A DNA stretch of 64,000 nt from Lacrimispora xylanisolvens (GTDB taxonomy: Bacteria > Bacillota > Clostridia > Lachnospirales > Lachnospiraceae), in contig NZ_PTJA01000003.1 in assembly GCF_002934545.1 (NCBI RefSeq), forward strand, positions 310,001 through 374,000. Direction: 5' to 3'. This document shows, in pieces, positions 33,437 through 41,311 of the stretch; the first letter of the stretch is position 1; each line of letters opens with the position of its first letter. Position numbers and translations under genes: made by a program. Below the pieces are notes generated by a model. That model made no database searches. It was not told the origin of the DNA and saw only the letters and a list, made by a program, of their open reading frames with translations.

Positions 33437-34603
33437 ATGGAACAGAACGATAAAAGAGAAGTGACGGATGCACTCAGGGAATTTCTTGATGAATATCTGA
33501 TTCGTATGATTATCAGCAATCCGGTTGAGAAACAGGGAATGTCCAAAGTGAAAATTCGTCCTCTTAAGCAAAAGGATTTATTGCTGTTTCAGGCCGAAGA
33601 GTTGGTTGGAAACCAGGCATTTCATAAAAACCTGACAAAAGAGGAATGTGCAGACTATGCAGCAGATTTACTGGCTGGATCATTTCGGCAGCTGGAACTG
33701 GAATCAGCAAAAGGCCAGGTCAGAATTCTGATCAGCAAAAAAGGAGTTCCTGGTATTAAATTGAAACGTATACCGCAAAAAATTACAGCTCTTCCTGTAG
33801 TGACGGATCACAACAGACAAAAAAATTATATTTTAAAAGAAGGAACCCCCATACCATTTTTAGTTGATTTGGGAGTCATGTCGGAAAATGGAACCATCAT
33901 AAAATCAAGATATGACAAATTCCGCCAGATTAACCGGTTTCTTGAATTTATTGAAGATATACTGCCCAGACTTCACAAAGACAGAGAAAATGTGATTATT
34001 GATTTCGGCTGTGGCAAATCCTATTTAACATTTGCCATGTATTATTATCTTCATGTGCAGAAGGGGTACTCCATCCGCATTATTGGTCTTGATTTAAAAC
34101 AGACGGTGATTGATAACTGCAACCGGTTAAGTGAAAGCTATGGGTACGAAAAACTCAGATTCTATCACGGAGATATTGCATCATACGAAGGCGTCAGTCA
34201 GGTGGATATGGTGGTTACACTTCACGCCTGTGATACAGCCACTGATTTTGCTCTGGCAAAAGCCGTTTCGTGGGGGGCATCAGTCATTTTATCCGTACCA
34301 TGCTGTCAGCATGAACTTAACAAACACATAGAGAACAGTCTGATGGCGCCTGTTTTTCAGTATGGTCTGATAAAGGAACGAATGGCAGCTCTGTATACAG
34401 ATGCCCTTAGGGCGGAGATACTGGAAAACCAGGGATACCGAACCCAGATTCTGGAATTTATTGATATGGAGCATACACCGAAGAACATATTAATCCGTGC
34501 TGTTAAGCAGGGAGAAAAGAAAAATAACCGAAATCAAATTGATGAAATTCTGGAATTTCTTCATGGAAATCTGACTCTTTATGATTTGTTTTACAAAGAA
34601 TAA
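33437..34603 (+). CDS. Class I SAM-dependent methyltransferase (Methyltransf_32 type)
   Basis: 388 residues. The N-terminal ~170 residues are a lead domain of unknown role. The SAM motif IIDFGCGKSYLTFAMYYYL (about residues 186-204) follows, then IIGLDLKQTVIDNC (motif II) and VTLHACDTATDFAL. SVPCCQHELNKH is a Pro-Cys-Cys-Gln-His signature typical of Methyltransf_32 proteins (PF13679). Target is likely a nucleic acid, perhaps RNA, but this is not shown. Begins two bases after the UPF0210 gene without an obvious separate promoter. Confidence 0.85.
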   Translation: MEQNDKREVTDALREFLDEYLIRMIISNPVEKQGMSKVKIRPLKQKDLLLFQAEELVGNQAFHKNLTKEECADYAADLLAGSFRQLELESAKGQVRILISKKGVPGIKLKRIPQKITALPVVTDHNRQKNYILKEGTPIPFLVDLGVMSENGTIIKSRYDKFRQINRFLEFIEDILPRLHKDRENVIIDFGCGKSYLTFAMYYYLHVQKGYSIRIIGLDLKQTVIDNCNRLSESYGYEKLRFYHGDIASYEGVSQVDMVVTLHACDTATDFALAKAVSWGASVILSVPCCQHELNKHIENSLMAPVFQYGLIKERMAALYTDALRAEILENQGYRTQILEFIDMEHTPKNILIRAVKQGEKKNNRNQIDEILEFLHGNLTLYDLFYKE

Positions 34604-34644
34604 ACTAATATAAAATAATGAGTGAAATATGCTGTCATATATGT

Positions 34645-34650
34645 TATGAT
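34645..34650 (+). promoter_or_regulatory. Extended -10 promoter of the MIF-like gene
   Basis: TGTTATGAT, with TATGAT at 34645-34650, about 30 bases before the start; the -35 region is poor, as is common for extended -10 promoters. Confidence 0.5.
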
Positions 34651-34678
34651 ATAAGCAATAATTAAAGGAGGAAAGTCC

Positions 34679-35023
34679 ATGCCTTTTATTAATTCAAAAG
34701 TAAATGTTGCGTTATCCGAAGAAGAGAAAGAACTGATAAAGGATAAACTTGGCCAGGCAATCAGTCTGATTCAGGGAAAGTCAGAAAGCTGGCTGATGGT
34801 TGGTTTTGAAGATAACTATTCTCTTTATTTCAAAGGAAAGAACAATACGAAGCTTGCTTTTATAGAAGTTAAGATTTTCGGGCATGCTTCTGACCGTGAT
34901 TTGGATCACTTAACTGCTGAGATTTCCAGAATTTTTAAAGAAGTACTTGGAATTGCCCAGGATAAGATCTATATTAAATACGAAGAAGCAGAGCACTGGG
35001 GCTGGAATGGAGCAAACTTCTAA
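34679..35023 (+). CDS. MIF/phenylpyruvate tautomerase-family protein
   Basis: 114 residues, ribosome site AAAGGAGG. Begins MPFINSKVNV with Pro2 exposed after Met removal, the catalytic base of the tautomerase superfamily. LIQGKSESWLMVGFEDN, IFGHASDRDLDHLTAEISRIFKEVLG and the end HWGWNGANF align with macrophage migration inhibitory factor, including the Trp-Asn near the C terminus. Bacterial members keto-enol tautomerise phenylpyruvate in vitro; the physiological role is unclear. The NUDIX gene starts 36 bases downstream. Confidence 0.85.
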   Translation: MPFINSKVNVALSEEEKELIKDKLGQAISLIQGKSESWLMVGFEDNYSLYFKGKNNTKLAFIEVKIFGHASDRDLDHLTAEISRIFKEVLGIAQDKIYIKYEEAEHWGWNGANF

Positions 35024-35059
35024 ATTTAACTGTTGACACGTCAGACAGGGGAGCGGCTT

Positions 35060-35566
35060 ATGGAGCTTTGGGATATCTTCGATGAAAACAGAGCGGCAAC
35101 AGGAAGGACTCATGTCCGGGGAGTTCCGCTGGAAAAAGGGGAATATCATCTGATCGCTGATATCTGGACCGTAAATCACAGCAATCTGATTCTACTGACC
35201 AGACGGCATCCGGATAAGCCTTACGGATTAATGTGGGAGTGTACCGGCGGTTCGGTTCTTGCCGGTGAGACCACGGTGGAAGGGGCTATAAGAGAACTTT
35301 GGGAAGAAGCCGGAATTCATGCAGAAAAAGAGGATTTAACACTGATTCACAGCATCCGGCAAAGGGAACGGTTTGTTGATACTTATATCAACAGGCAGAA
35401 TATTACCAAAGACGATCTTAAGTTACAGGCAGAGGAAGTTGTGGATGCAAAGTTTGTGACTTTTGAGGAACTTCTTGATCTGTGGAAGCAGGGAATTGTA
35501 GTTCCCAAATCCCGGTTTCTTCTATATAAAGACAGGATCAGAGAATTTATCAATCCGCCGTCATAA
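35060..35566 (+). CDS. NUDIX hydrolase
   Basis: 168 residues from ATG 35060, behind GGGAG; an upstream in-frame start at 35033 lacks a ribosome site. The NUDIX box is complete: G-G-S-V-L-A-G-E-x7-R-E-L-W-E-E-A-G-I (about residues 62-85). RGVPLEKGEYHLIADIWTVN before it and LTRRHPDKPYGLMWECTGG resemble the YfcD/isopentenyl-diphosphate-isomerase-like NUDIX group. Hydrolyses a nucleoside diphosphate linked to an unknown moiety. The last six bases overlap the end of the convergent tmcAL gene within a palindrome. Confidence 0.88.
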   Translation: MELWDIFDENRAATGRTHVRGVPLEKGEYHLIADIWTVNHSNLILLTRRHPDKPYGLMWECTGGSVLAGETTVEGAIRELWEEAGIHAEKEDLTLIHSIRQRERFVDTYINRQNITKDDLKLQAEEVVDAKFVTFEELLDLWKQGIVVPKSRFLLYKDRIREFINPPS

Positions 35567-35596
35567 TATGACGACGGATTGTGTAAATTCATTTTT
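35551..35596. terminator. Palindrome/terminator shared by NUDIX and tmcAL genes
   Basis: CAATCCGCCGTCAT (35551-35564) pairs with ATGACGACGGATTG (35568-35581), one mismatch and a three-base loop, followed on the plus strand by TGTAAATTCATTTTT. It covers the last codons of both convergent genes, so each stop codon is inside the stem. Confidence 0.65.
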
Positions 35597-36826
35597 GATT
35601 TTTATACCATATTTAGCTTGTAATACTGTCTGATAAATGTGAGAAGAATAGAAATCATGCCGGAGCATAGCGGCAGCTGCTCCCGTTAAATTGGTTTCTG
35701 CGCCGGCAGTTTTAGCGATGAGAGGGATGCTCCCTCTCTTTTTTATTTCTCCCATCAGGGATACGGATTCTTTTTTGAATCCCAGTATTCTGGCATAAGG
35801 AGCATAGCCTGCCCGCCGGGCATCTTCCGTCAGCTGGCAGGTTGTCCCCAGCAGAATGTGGAGTAAAGCACGGCTCACTCTTGTATAGGTATATTGTCTG
35901 GTTTTTAACTGGTTGATCTTTTCTTCAAATGAATGATAATCAGGAAGCTGCTTTGTAATTCTTGCAGCCAGTTCATCTGACACATCGGAAAAATTATTAA
36001 ATGGGATTCCTTCCATAGACAGCCTTAGGAGAGCAGCGTTTAAAAGGAGACTGAAATCGTCGCAGTAAAGAGGTTTGCTTTCCTGTATTTTTAATTTTAC
36101 CGGATCTGGTACATAATCGAAGACTGTGTTCTCCGTCTCATTGTAATGTTCTCCCGATTCCCTTAATGCCTTTCTAAGTCCGGTTGCAGAGCAGAAACGA
36201 TCGGGCATAAGCAGAGGATCGTGATAGCCGCTTCCATTTCTTGCTATGGTCAAAGGTGTTAAAGAAGCGTTTTGCCGGTAGATGGCCTTTAAATATTCAA
36301 TTCCCAAAATGTTGTTGGGAGAGGCCAGAATCGAGGCATCTTCTTTTCCTACAGCTCCGCTGGTGACAAGAGCGGTGTTCCTTGCTTCTGGAAAAGTAGC
36401 CCCCTTTTTCAGTTCTTTACGCAACTCATCTGAATAAACAGCAGGTTCGTTGGCGAGAATAGTAGCAATAGCGGAAAGTTTTTCCATATCCCCGCTTTCA
36501 CTGCCAAAACACACAGTATCAACTGCCCCCAGACCGTTCAGCAATGCCACAGAGGAGGATGCAAAGTCTTCTGCGCTTCCGGAAGCAAAAACAGATGGAA
36601 TTTCCAAAACCAGATCGGCTCCACAGGAAAGTGCCATGGCAGTCCTTGTATACTTATCATAGATAGCAGGAGCTCCCCGCTGTACAAAATCTCCACTCAT
36701 GACTACCACAGCATATTCTGCATTTGACAGTTCTTTCGCTTTTCTGATATGATAGGCGTGGCCGTTGTGAAAGGGGTTGTATTCAGCGATAATACCTACA
36801 GCATGCAAATTTTTCTCTTTTATCAT
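35561..36826 (-). CDS. tmcAL: tRNA(Met) cytidine acetate ligase (TmcAL family)
   Basis: 421 residues from ATG 36826, after AAAAGGA; a longer in-frame start would be TTG. GIIAEYNPFHNGHAYHI near the start holds the HxGH nucleotidyltransferase site, followed by VVMSGDFVQRGAPAIYDKYTRTAMAL and ADLVLEIPSVFASGSAEDFA, the TmcAL signature. TmcAL activates acetate with ATP to make N4-acetylcytidine at the wobble position of elongator tRNA-Met. Divergent from pduL-ackA; the acetate link between the two is noted but may be coincidental. Confidence 0.9.
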   Translation of the reverse strand: MIKEKNLHAVGIIAEYNPFHNGHAYHIRKAKELSNAEYAVVVMSGDFVQRGAPAIYDKYTRTAMALSCGADLVLEIPSVFASGSAEDFASSSVALLNGLGAVDTVCFGSESGDMEKLSAIATILANEPAVYSDELRKELKKGATFPEARNTALVTSGAVGKEDASILASPNNILGIEYLKAIYRQNASLTPLTIARNGSGYHDPLLMPDRFCSATGLRKALRESGEHYNETENTVFDYVPDPVKLKIQESKPLYCDDFSLLLNAALLRLSMEGIPFNNFSDVSDELAARITKQLPDYHSFEEKINQLKTRQYTYTRVSRALLHILLGTTCQLTEDARRAGYAPYARILGFKKESVSLMGEIKKRGSIPLIAKTAGAETNLTGAAAAMLRHDFYSSHIYQTVLQAKYGIKIKNEFTQSVVIL

Positions 36827-36905
36827 AAAAAACGTCCTTTTTCTTTTTTTCAACCTATATTATGCTATTGTTTCGCAAAAAATGCAAATTATTTTGCCAC
36901 AACAC

Positions 36906-36934
36906 TTGAAAATTTTCAGGAATGCTCATAGAAT
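36906..36934 (+). promoter_or_regulatory. Promoter of pduL-ackA
   Basis: TTGAAA (36906-36911), 17-base spacer, TAGAAT (36929-36934), 54 bases before the pduL start. Confidence 0.7.
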
Positions 36935-36988
36935 AGAGTGAGAATCAAGAAGAAGCATTGATCAATTAGAACAGGAGAATAGATAAGT

Positions 36989-37558
36989 ATGAATTTTATC
37001 GTTGAAACATCAGCTCGTCATGTACATTTATCTCAGGAACATCTTGAGATTTTATTTGGACAGGGATATGAATTAACCAAGAAGAAAGAATTATCCCAGC
37101 CAGGTCAGTTTGCTTGCGAGGAGAGAGTTACTGTTGTGGGATCAAAAGGTGAGTTCAAAGGAGTTTCCATTTTGGGACCAGTCAGAAAATCTACTCAGGT
37201 GGAACTTTCTCTGACAGATGCCCGTTCTGCAGGAATCGCCGCACCAGTAAGAGAATCCGGAGATATTGCAGGCAGCGGACCATGTAAGATTGTCGGACCG
37301 GCAGGTGAGATTGATATCACAGAAGGTGTAATTGCAGCAAAGCGTCATATTCATGCAACGCCTGCAGATGCACAAAATCTGGGAGTTGAAAACGGCGAAA
37401 TCGTTTCTGTGAAAATTGATACCAATGGCAGAAGTCTTGTTTTCGGAGATGTAGTTGTACGTGTAAGCGAGTCCTATGCTCTGGCTATGCACATTGATAC
37501 GGATGAATCTAACGCAGCAGGCTGCGGCAGAGAACAGTACGGCGAAATTGTAAAATAA
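36989..37558 (+). CDS. pduL: PduL-type phosphate acyltransferase (phosphotransacetylase)
   Basis: 189 residues, ribosome site CAGGAGA. Two PduL beta-barrel repeats carry the zinc-binding histidines: ETSARHVHLSQEHLEILFG at residues 7-25 and IAAKRHIHATPADAQNLGV near 121. GPVRKSTQVELSLTDAR and CKIVGPAG are also typical. It converts acetyl-CoA (or propionyl-CoA) and phosphate to the acyl phosphate. There is no N-terminal encapsulation peptide and no microcompartment gene nearby. The ackA gene lies 20 bases downstream, so here PduL replaces Pta in the acetate-producing pathway. Confidence 0.92.
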   Translation: MNFIVETSARHVHLSQEHLEILFGQGYELTKKKELSQPGQFACEERVTVVGSKGEFKGVSILGPVRKSTQVELSLTDARSAGIAAPVRESGDIAGSGPCKIVGPAGEIDITEGVIAAKRHIHATPADAQNLGVENGEIVSVKIDTNGRSLVFGDVVVRVSESYALAMHIDTDESNAAGCGREQYGEIVK

Positions 37559-37578
37559 TTGAAGGAGAATTTAGTTTT

Positions 37579-38772
37579 ATGAAAATTTTAGTTATCAACT
37601 GCGGAAGCTCTTCCTTAAAGTATCAGTTAATTGATATGGAAAATGAGGGAGTTTTAGCAATAGGTTTATGCGAAAGAATTGGTATTAACGGATCCAAACT
37701 GACTCACAAAGCAGAAGGAAAAGGCAAATTTGAATTAGAAGAAGAGATGCCTAACCACACTGTAGCAATCAAGCTGGTTATGGATGCCCTGGTTAATCCT
37801 GAGCATGGAGTAATCAAAGATACCAGTGAAATTTCTGCAGTAGGACACCGTGTTCTCCATGCCGGTACTATTTACAGTGATTCCATCGTTGTAAATGAAG
37901 ATGTTAAAAAAGTGATCCGTGACTGTTTCGATTTAGGACCTCTGCATAACCCTGCAAACTTAATGGGTATTGAGGCATGTGAAGCAGCTATGCCAGGAAC
38001 ACCAAACGTAGCTGTTTTTGATACTGCATTTGGTATGGGTATGCCGGAGAAGGCTTCTCTTTACGCAATTCCTATGGAATATTATGAAAAATACAGCATT
38101 CGCCGTTACGGCTTCCATGGAACAAGCCACAGCTTTGTTTCCAAAGAAGCACTGGGCTTTTGTGATCTGGATTCCAACAATGGTAAGGTTATTGTCTGCC
38201 ATTTAGGAAACGGCGCAAGCATCTCTGCTTCCATCGGAGGCAAGTGCGTGGATACAAGTATGGGTCTTACTCCTCTTGAGGGTCTTATTATGGGAACCAG
38301 AAGTGGTGATATTGATCCGGCTGTGATTCAGTTTATCTGCAACAAAGAAGGAAAGACAGTCAACGAAGTGCTGGATATCTTAAATAAAAAATCCGGTATT
38401 CTTGGTATGTCCGGCGGAGTCTCCAGCGATTTCCGTGATGTTCAGAAAGCACAGGCTGAGGGAAATCACCTGGCTGATACAGCAATTAATGCATATATCT
38501 ATCGTGTTGCAAAATACATCGGCGCTTATACTGCAGCTATGAACGGAGTAGATGCCATCGTATTTACAGCAGGTGTAGGCGAGAATGACAAGCCGATCCG
38601 TGCAGGAATCTGTTCTTATTTATCCTACCTTGGCGTAGAAATTGATGCAGAAGCTAACAGCCACAGAGGCGAACGCATGATTATTTCCACACCTGATTCC
38701 AAGGTAAAAGTATGTGTAATTCCTACAAATGAAGAGCTTGCAATTGCAAGAGAGACAAAAGCTTTGGTATAA
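37579..38772 (+). CDS. ackA: Acetate kinase
   Basis: 397 residues, ribosome site GAAGGAGAA. MKILVINCGSSSLKYQLID is the first phosphate motif, GHRVLHAG holds a catalytic Arg, FDTAF and RRYGFHGTSHSFV carry the catalytic Asp and His, GNGASISA and DTSMGLTPLEGL the adenosine motifs, and FTAGVGEND the last. Transfers phosphate from acetyl phosphate to ADP, giving ATP and acetate, the main fermentative energy step with PduL. Codon choice is even and highly biased toward common codons, consistent with strong expression. Confidence 0.98.
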   Translation: MKILVINCGSSSLKYQLIDMENEGVLAIGLCERIGINGSKLTHKAEGKGKFELEEEMPNHTVAIKLVMDALVNPEHGVIKDTSEISAVGHRVLHAGTIYSDSIVVNEDVKKVIRDCFDLGPLHNPANLMGIEACEAAMPGTPNVAVFDTAFGMGMPEKASLYAIPMEYYEKYSIRRYGFHGTSHSFVSKEALGFCDLDSNNGKVIVCHLGNGASISASIGGKCVDTSMGLTPLEGLIMGTRSGDIDPAVIQFICNKEGKTVNEVLDILNKKSGILGMSGGVSSDFRDVQKAQAEGNHLADTAINAYIYRVAKYIGAYTAAMNGVDAIVFTAGVGENDKPIRAGICSYLSYLGVEIDAEANSHRGERMIISTPDSKVKVCVIPTNEELAIARETKALV

Positions 38773-38787
38773 TTCCTTAAATATTAG

Positions 38788-38810
38788 CACATTATAGTTT
38801 TTATAATGTG
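38788..38810 (+). terminator. Possible terminator hairpin after ackA
   Basis: CACATTATA (38788-38796) pairs with TATAATGTG (38802-38810) around GTTTT. AT-rich and without a clean T run, so only a candidate. Confidence 0.4.
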
Positions 38811-38828
38811 AAATATGGAAATATTTTG

Positions 38829-38857
38829 TTGACAAATAGTGCGCCCCTATGTATAAT
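38829..38857 (+). promoter_or_regulatory. Consensus promoter of yceD-rpmF
   Basis: TTGACA (38829-38834), 17-base spacer, TATAAT (38852-38857): a perfect vegetative promoter 30 bases before the start. Its -10 box lies inside an inverted repeat (38841-38870). Confidence 0.9.
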
Positions 38858-38870
38858 TACATAGGTGCGT
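38841..38870. promoter_or_regulatory. Inverted repeat over the -10 box of yceD-rpmF (putative operator)
   Basis: CCTATGTA (38846-38853) and TACATAGG (38858-38865) are a perfect 8-bp inverted repeat around TAAT, extended outward by CGC/GCG beyond one mismatch. Overlaps the -10 element and the likely start of transcription, the expected place for a repressor site; it could instead form a hairpin at the 5' end of the message. Confidence 0.55.
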
Positions 38871-38886
38871 ATTAGGAGACTATAAT

Positions 38887-39414
38887 ATGCTTATTAATTT
38901 AACCGAGTTGTTTACCCTGGAAGGGAAAGAGAAAACCTACACACTTGATATAGAGATGAAGACTTATCATGGACCCTACGGAGATTATGAGATAGCAGAT
39001 GCCAAACCGGTAGTGCTGCGGATCATGAATCTGGGTGGAAAGAAACTGGAGCTGGAAGGAAAAGTGGAACTCACTTTACTGATTCCCTGTGATCGTTGTC
39101 TGGAGCCTGTCCCCAATGAGCTGAGTTTTGATGTCATTCGAATGGTTGATTTAAGTGAAACCAGAGATGAGAGTGAAGAGGATCTCGAAGAACAGCCATA
39201 TGTAATTGGTTATTGTCTGGATGTAGACCAGTTGGTTTGTGATGAACTCATACTGAATCTGCCTATGAAGGTTCTCTGCAGTGAAGACTGTAAGGGAATT
39301 TGTAATAGATGTGGAACAAATCTCAATCATGAGACTTGTGACTGCGATGTTAGGTCGCTTGACCCGAGAATGGCAGTCATCCAGGATATTTTTAAACAGT
39401 TTAAGGAGGTGTAA
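38887..39414 (+). CDS. YceD-family (DUF177) protein
   Basis: 175 residues. The central LTLLIPCDRCLEPVPNELSF and the C-terminal pattern LCSEDCKGICNRCGTNLNHETCDC (C-x3-C-x3-C-x2-C-type, about residues 136-160) plus the closing DPRMAVIQDIFKQF are diagnostic for DUF177/YceD. The family is linked to 23S rRNA metabolism and almost always precedes rpmF. Here rpmF begins two bases after its stop, with its ribosome site AAGGAGGTG inside this gene's end. Confidence 0.92.
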   Translation: MLINLTELFTLEGKEKTYTLDIEMKTYHGPYGDYEIADAKPVVLRIMNLGGKKLELEGKVELTLLIPCDRCLEPVPNELSFDVIRMVDLSETRDESEEDLEEQPYVIGYCLDVDQLVCDELILNLPMKVLCSEDCKGICNRCGTNLNHETCDCDVRSLDPRMAVIQDIFKQFKEV

Positions 39415-39416
39415 CC

Positions 39417-39599
39417 ATGTCTATCTGTCCAAAGAATAAATCTTCTAAAGCTAGAAGAGACAAACGTAGAGCAAACTGGAAGATGAGCGCTCCGAACTTA
39501 GTGAAATGCAGCAAGTGCGGTGAGCTTATGATGCCACACAGAGTATGCAAAGCTTGCGGTTCTTATAACAAGAAAGAAATCATTTCTGTTGCTGAATAA
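39417..39599 (+). CDS. rpmF: 50S ribosomal protein L32
   Basis: 60 residues. Starts MSICPKNKSSKARRDKRRA and contains a zinc ribbon, CSKCGELMMPHRVCKACGSY (C-x2-C...C-x2-C), so it is the zinc-dependent form of L32. Part of the large ribosomal subunit. Co-transcribed with yceD from the consensus promoter at 38829. The usual downstream partner plsX is not here; it lies about 18 kb away with acpP. Confidence 0.97.
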   Translation: MSICPKNKSSKARRDKRRANWKMSAPNLVKCSKCGELMMPHRVCKACGSYNKKEIISVAE

Positions 39600-39626
39600 T
39601 TTCAGTATGGAAATAGCTCAAAACAT

Positions 39627-39670
39627 AAAAAGGCAAGGAATCTGATTATTCAGGTCCTTGTCTTTTCTTG
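39627..39670 (+). terminator. Terminator of yceD-rpmF
   Basis: AAAAAGGCAAGGA pairs with TCCTTGTCTTTT across a 14-base loop; A-rich 5' side and T-rich 3' side. Confidence 0.8.
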
Positions 39671-39790
39671 TTGTGGGGAAAAGGTGAGCTATACAGCTAA
39701 TATTGATAATAAGGACGCAAGTATTTTGTTTTTAATCATCCGGTTCTATGCTATACTGAAAGAAAAATGACCAGCTTATGGGGGTATAAT

Positions 39791-41302
39791 ATGGCACAGA
39801 TAAAATTACCGGAAATATTTCAGAACGGAATGATCATTCAGCGGAATAAGACGATTAAAATATGGGGAGAGGCTGAGGGGACGGACAAGCTGAGAATCAC
39901 CTTCTGCGGTGACAGCATTTCTGCAGATATAAAAGAAGGGAAGTTTTATTGCGAATTAGCGGCAAAGGAAGCGGCATATGGGCAAAAATTAGAGATTTTC
40001 GCTGGTGAAAAAGAAGAACCTGATGTGGTTCTGAAGGATGTCTGCATTGGTGATGTCTACATAGCAGCCGGTCAGTCCAACATGGAATATTTTTTAAGAT
40101 ACGATGCCCACTGGAATGAGATAAAGCAGTGGGAGCAAAACGATATGATCCGCATGTTTAACTGCAAAAGGATTGCTTTTAACGGCCAAAACAGAGATCT
40201 TCCTGAATGCGGCAGCTGGTTTAAAGAACAGGAATATCAGTGGGAGAGTTTCTCTGCTCCAGGCTATTGTTTTGCCAGATCCATTCAGCCGGTGATTGGT
40301 GTTCCAGTTGGTATTATAGGCTGTAACTGGGGCGGAACTCCGGCCTGTGCATGGATGGAAGCTTCGTATTTAAATGATCCGCCTCTGTCTGTATTTATAA
40401 AAGAATATGAGGATGCTGCAGGGGCTGTTGATGAGGATGAAATGAGACGGCTCAGCCTTGAGGCCTGGGAGTATGAAGATTCCTACCTTCATCAGGTTGC
40501 CTGGAGAGCAATGATGTACGGCATGAACCAGCAGGATCAGGAGCGCTGGATGGATGAAACTGCGAATGCACCGGTTCTTCCTATGGGGCCTTATCATCAC
40601 TACCGGCCTTCCGGATTGTATGAAATGATGCTGAAAAAGCTTGCACCCTTTTCTGTGAAGGGAGTTTTATGGTATCAGGGAGAATCAGATGCAGGCCATG
40701 GGGAGATATATGATAAAACCTTTGCTTCTCTAATCCGCTGCTGGAGAGACTTGTGGCAGGATGAACTGCCATTTCTCTATGTTCAGCTGGCGCCGTTTGG
40801 TAAATGGCTTGGAATCGGAGGAGAGGATTATCCGGTTGTAAGGGAGAGTCAGGAACGGGTATTAAAAAACGTACCCGGTACAGGTATGATCTCTATTATG
40901 GATCTGGGAATGTATGAGGATATCCACCCGAAAAGAAAGAAGGAAGTAGGGGAACGTCTGGCACTTCTGGCAAGAGGATTGATCTACGGGGAAGACATCT
41001 TATGTGAATCTCCGGAATTTACAGGAGGAGAGCGGGAAGGAAACCAGATTCGTCTGCATTTTTCCCATACCGGATCAAAATTACACGTAAACGGGAACGT
41101 TATTAATAGCCTGTATGTAGAACAGGGCGGTAATTTAATTGGAGTAAAGGATTTTCAATTGGATCAGGGTTTGTTGCTGAATTTTGAAACGCTGACAGAA
41201 GAACCGGTTGAAATCAGGTTTGCAAAAGAGGGATACTGTGAAGTTAATCTGTTTAACGAGGCAGATCTTCCTGTAAGGCCATTTTCCGCTGTGGTTATTT
41301 AG
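39791..41302 (+). CDS. Sialate O-acetylesterase-type carbohydrate esterase (SASA)
   Basis: 503 residues from ATG 39791, behind GGGGG; an earlier in-frame start at 39767 lacks a ribosome site. DVYIAAGQSNMEYFL (about residues 89-103) holds the SGNH nucleophile Ser. GVLWYQGESDA is the SASA block III, and YEDIHPKRKKEVGERLA supplies the Asp/His pair. No signal peptide, so a cytoplasmic enzyme acting on imported acetylated sugars. In the company of GH43 and GH3 genes it more likely removes acetyl groups from xylo-oligosaccharides than from sialic acid. The GH43 gene follows after 9 bases. Confidence 0.85.
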   Translation: MAQIKLPEIFQNGMIIQRNKTIKIWGEAEGTDKLRITFCGDSISADIKEGKFYCELAAKEAAYGQKLEIFAGEKEEPDVVLKDVCIGDVYIAAGQSNMEYFLRYDAHWNEIKQWEQNDMIRMFNCKRIAFNGQNRDLPECGSWFKEQEYQWESFSAPGYCFARSIQPVIGVPVGIIGCNWGGTPACAWMEASYLNDPPLSVFIKEYEDAAGAVDEDEMRRLSLEAWEYEDSYLHQVAWRAMMYGMNQQDQERWMDETANAPVLPMGPYHHYRPSGLYEMMLKKLAPFSVKGVLWYQGESDAGHGEIYDKTFASLIRCWRDLWQDELPFLYVQLAPFGKWLGIGGEDYPVVRESQERVLKNVPGTGMISIMDLGMYEDIHPKRKKEVGERLALLARGLIYGEDILCESPEFTGGEREGNQIRLHFSHTGSKLHVNGNVINSLYVEQGGNLIGVKDFQLDQGLLLNFETLTEEPVEIRFAKEGYCEVNLFNEADLPVRPFSAVVI

Positions 41303-41311
41303 GAGGCTGCC

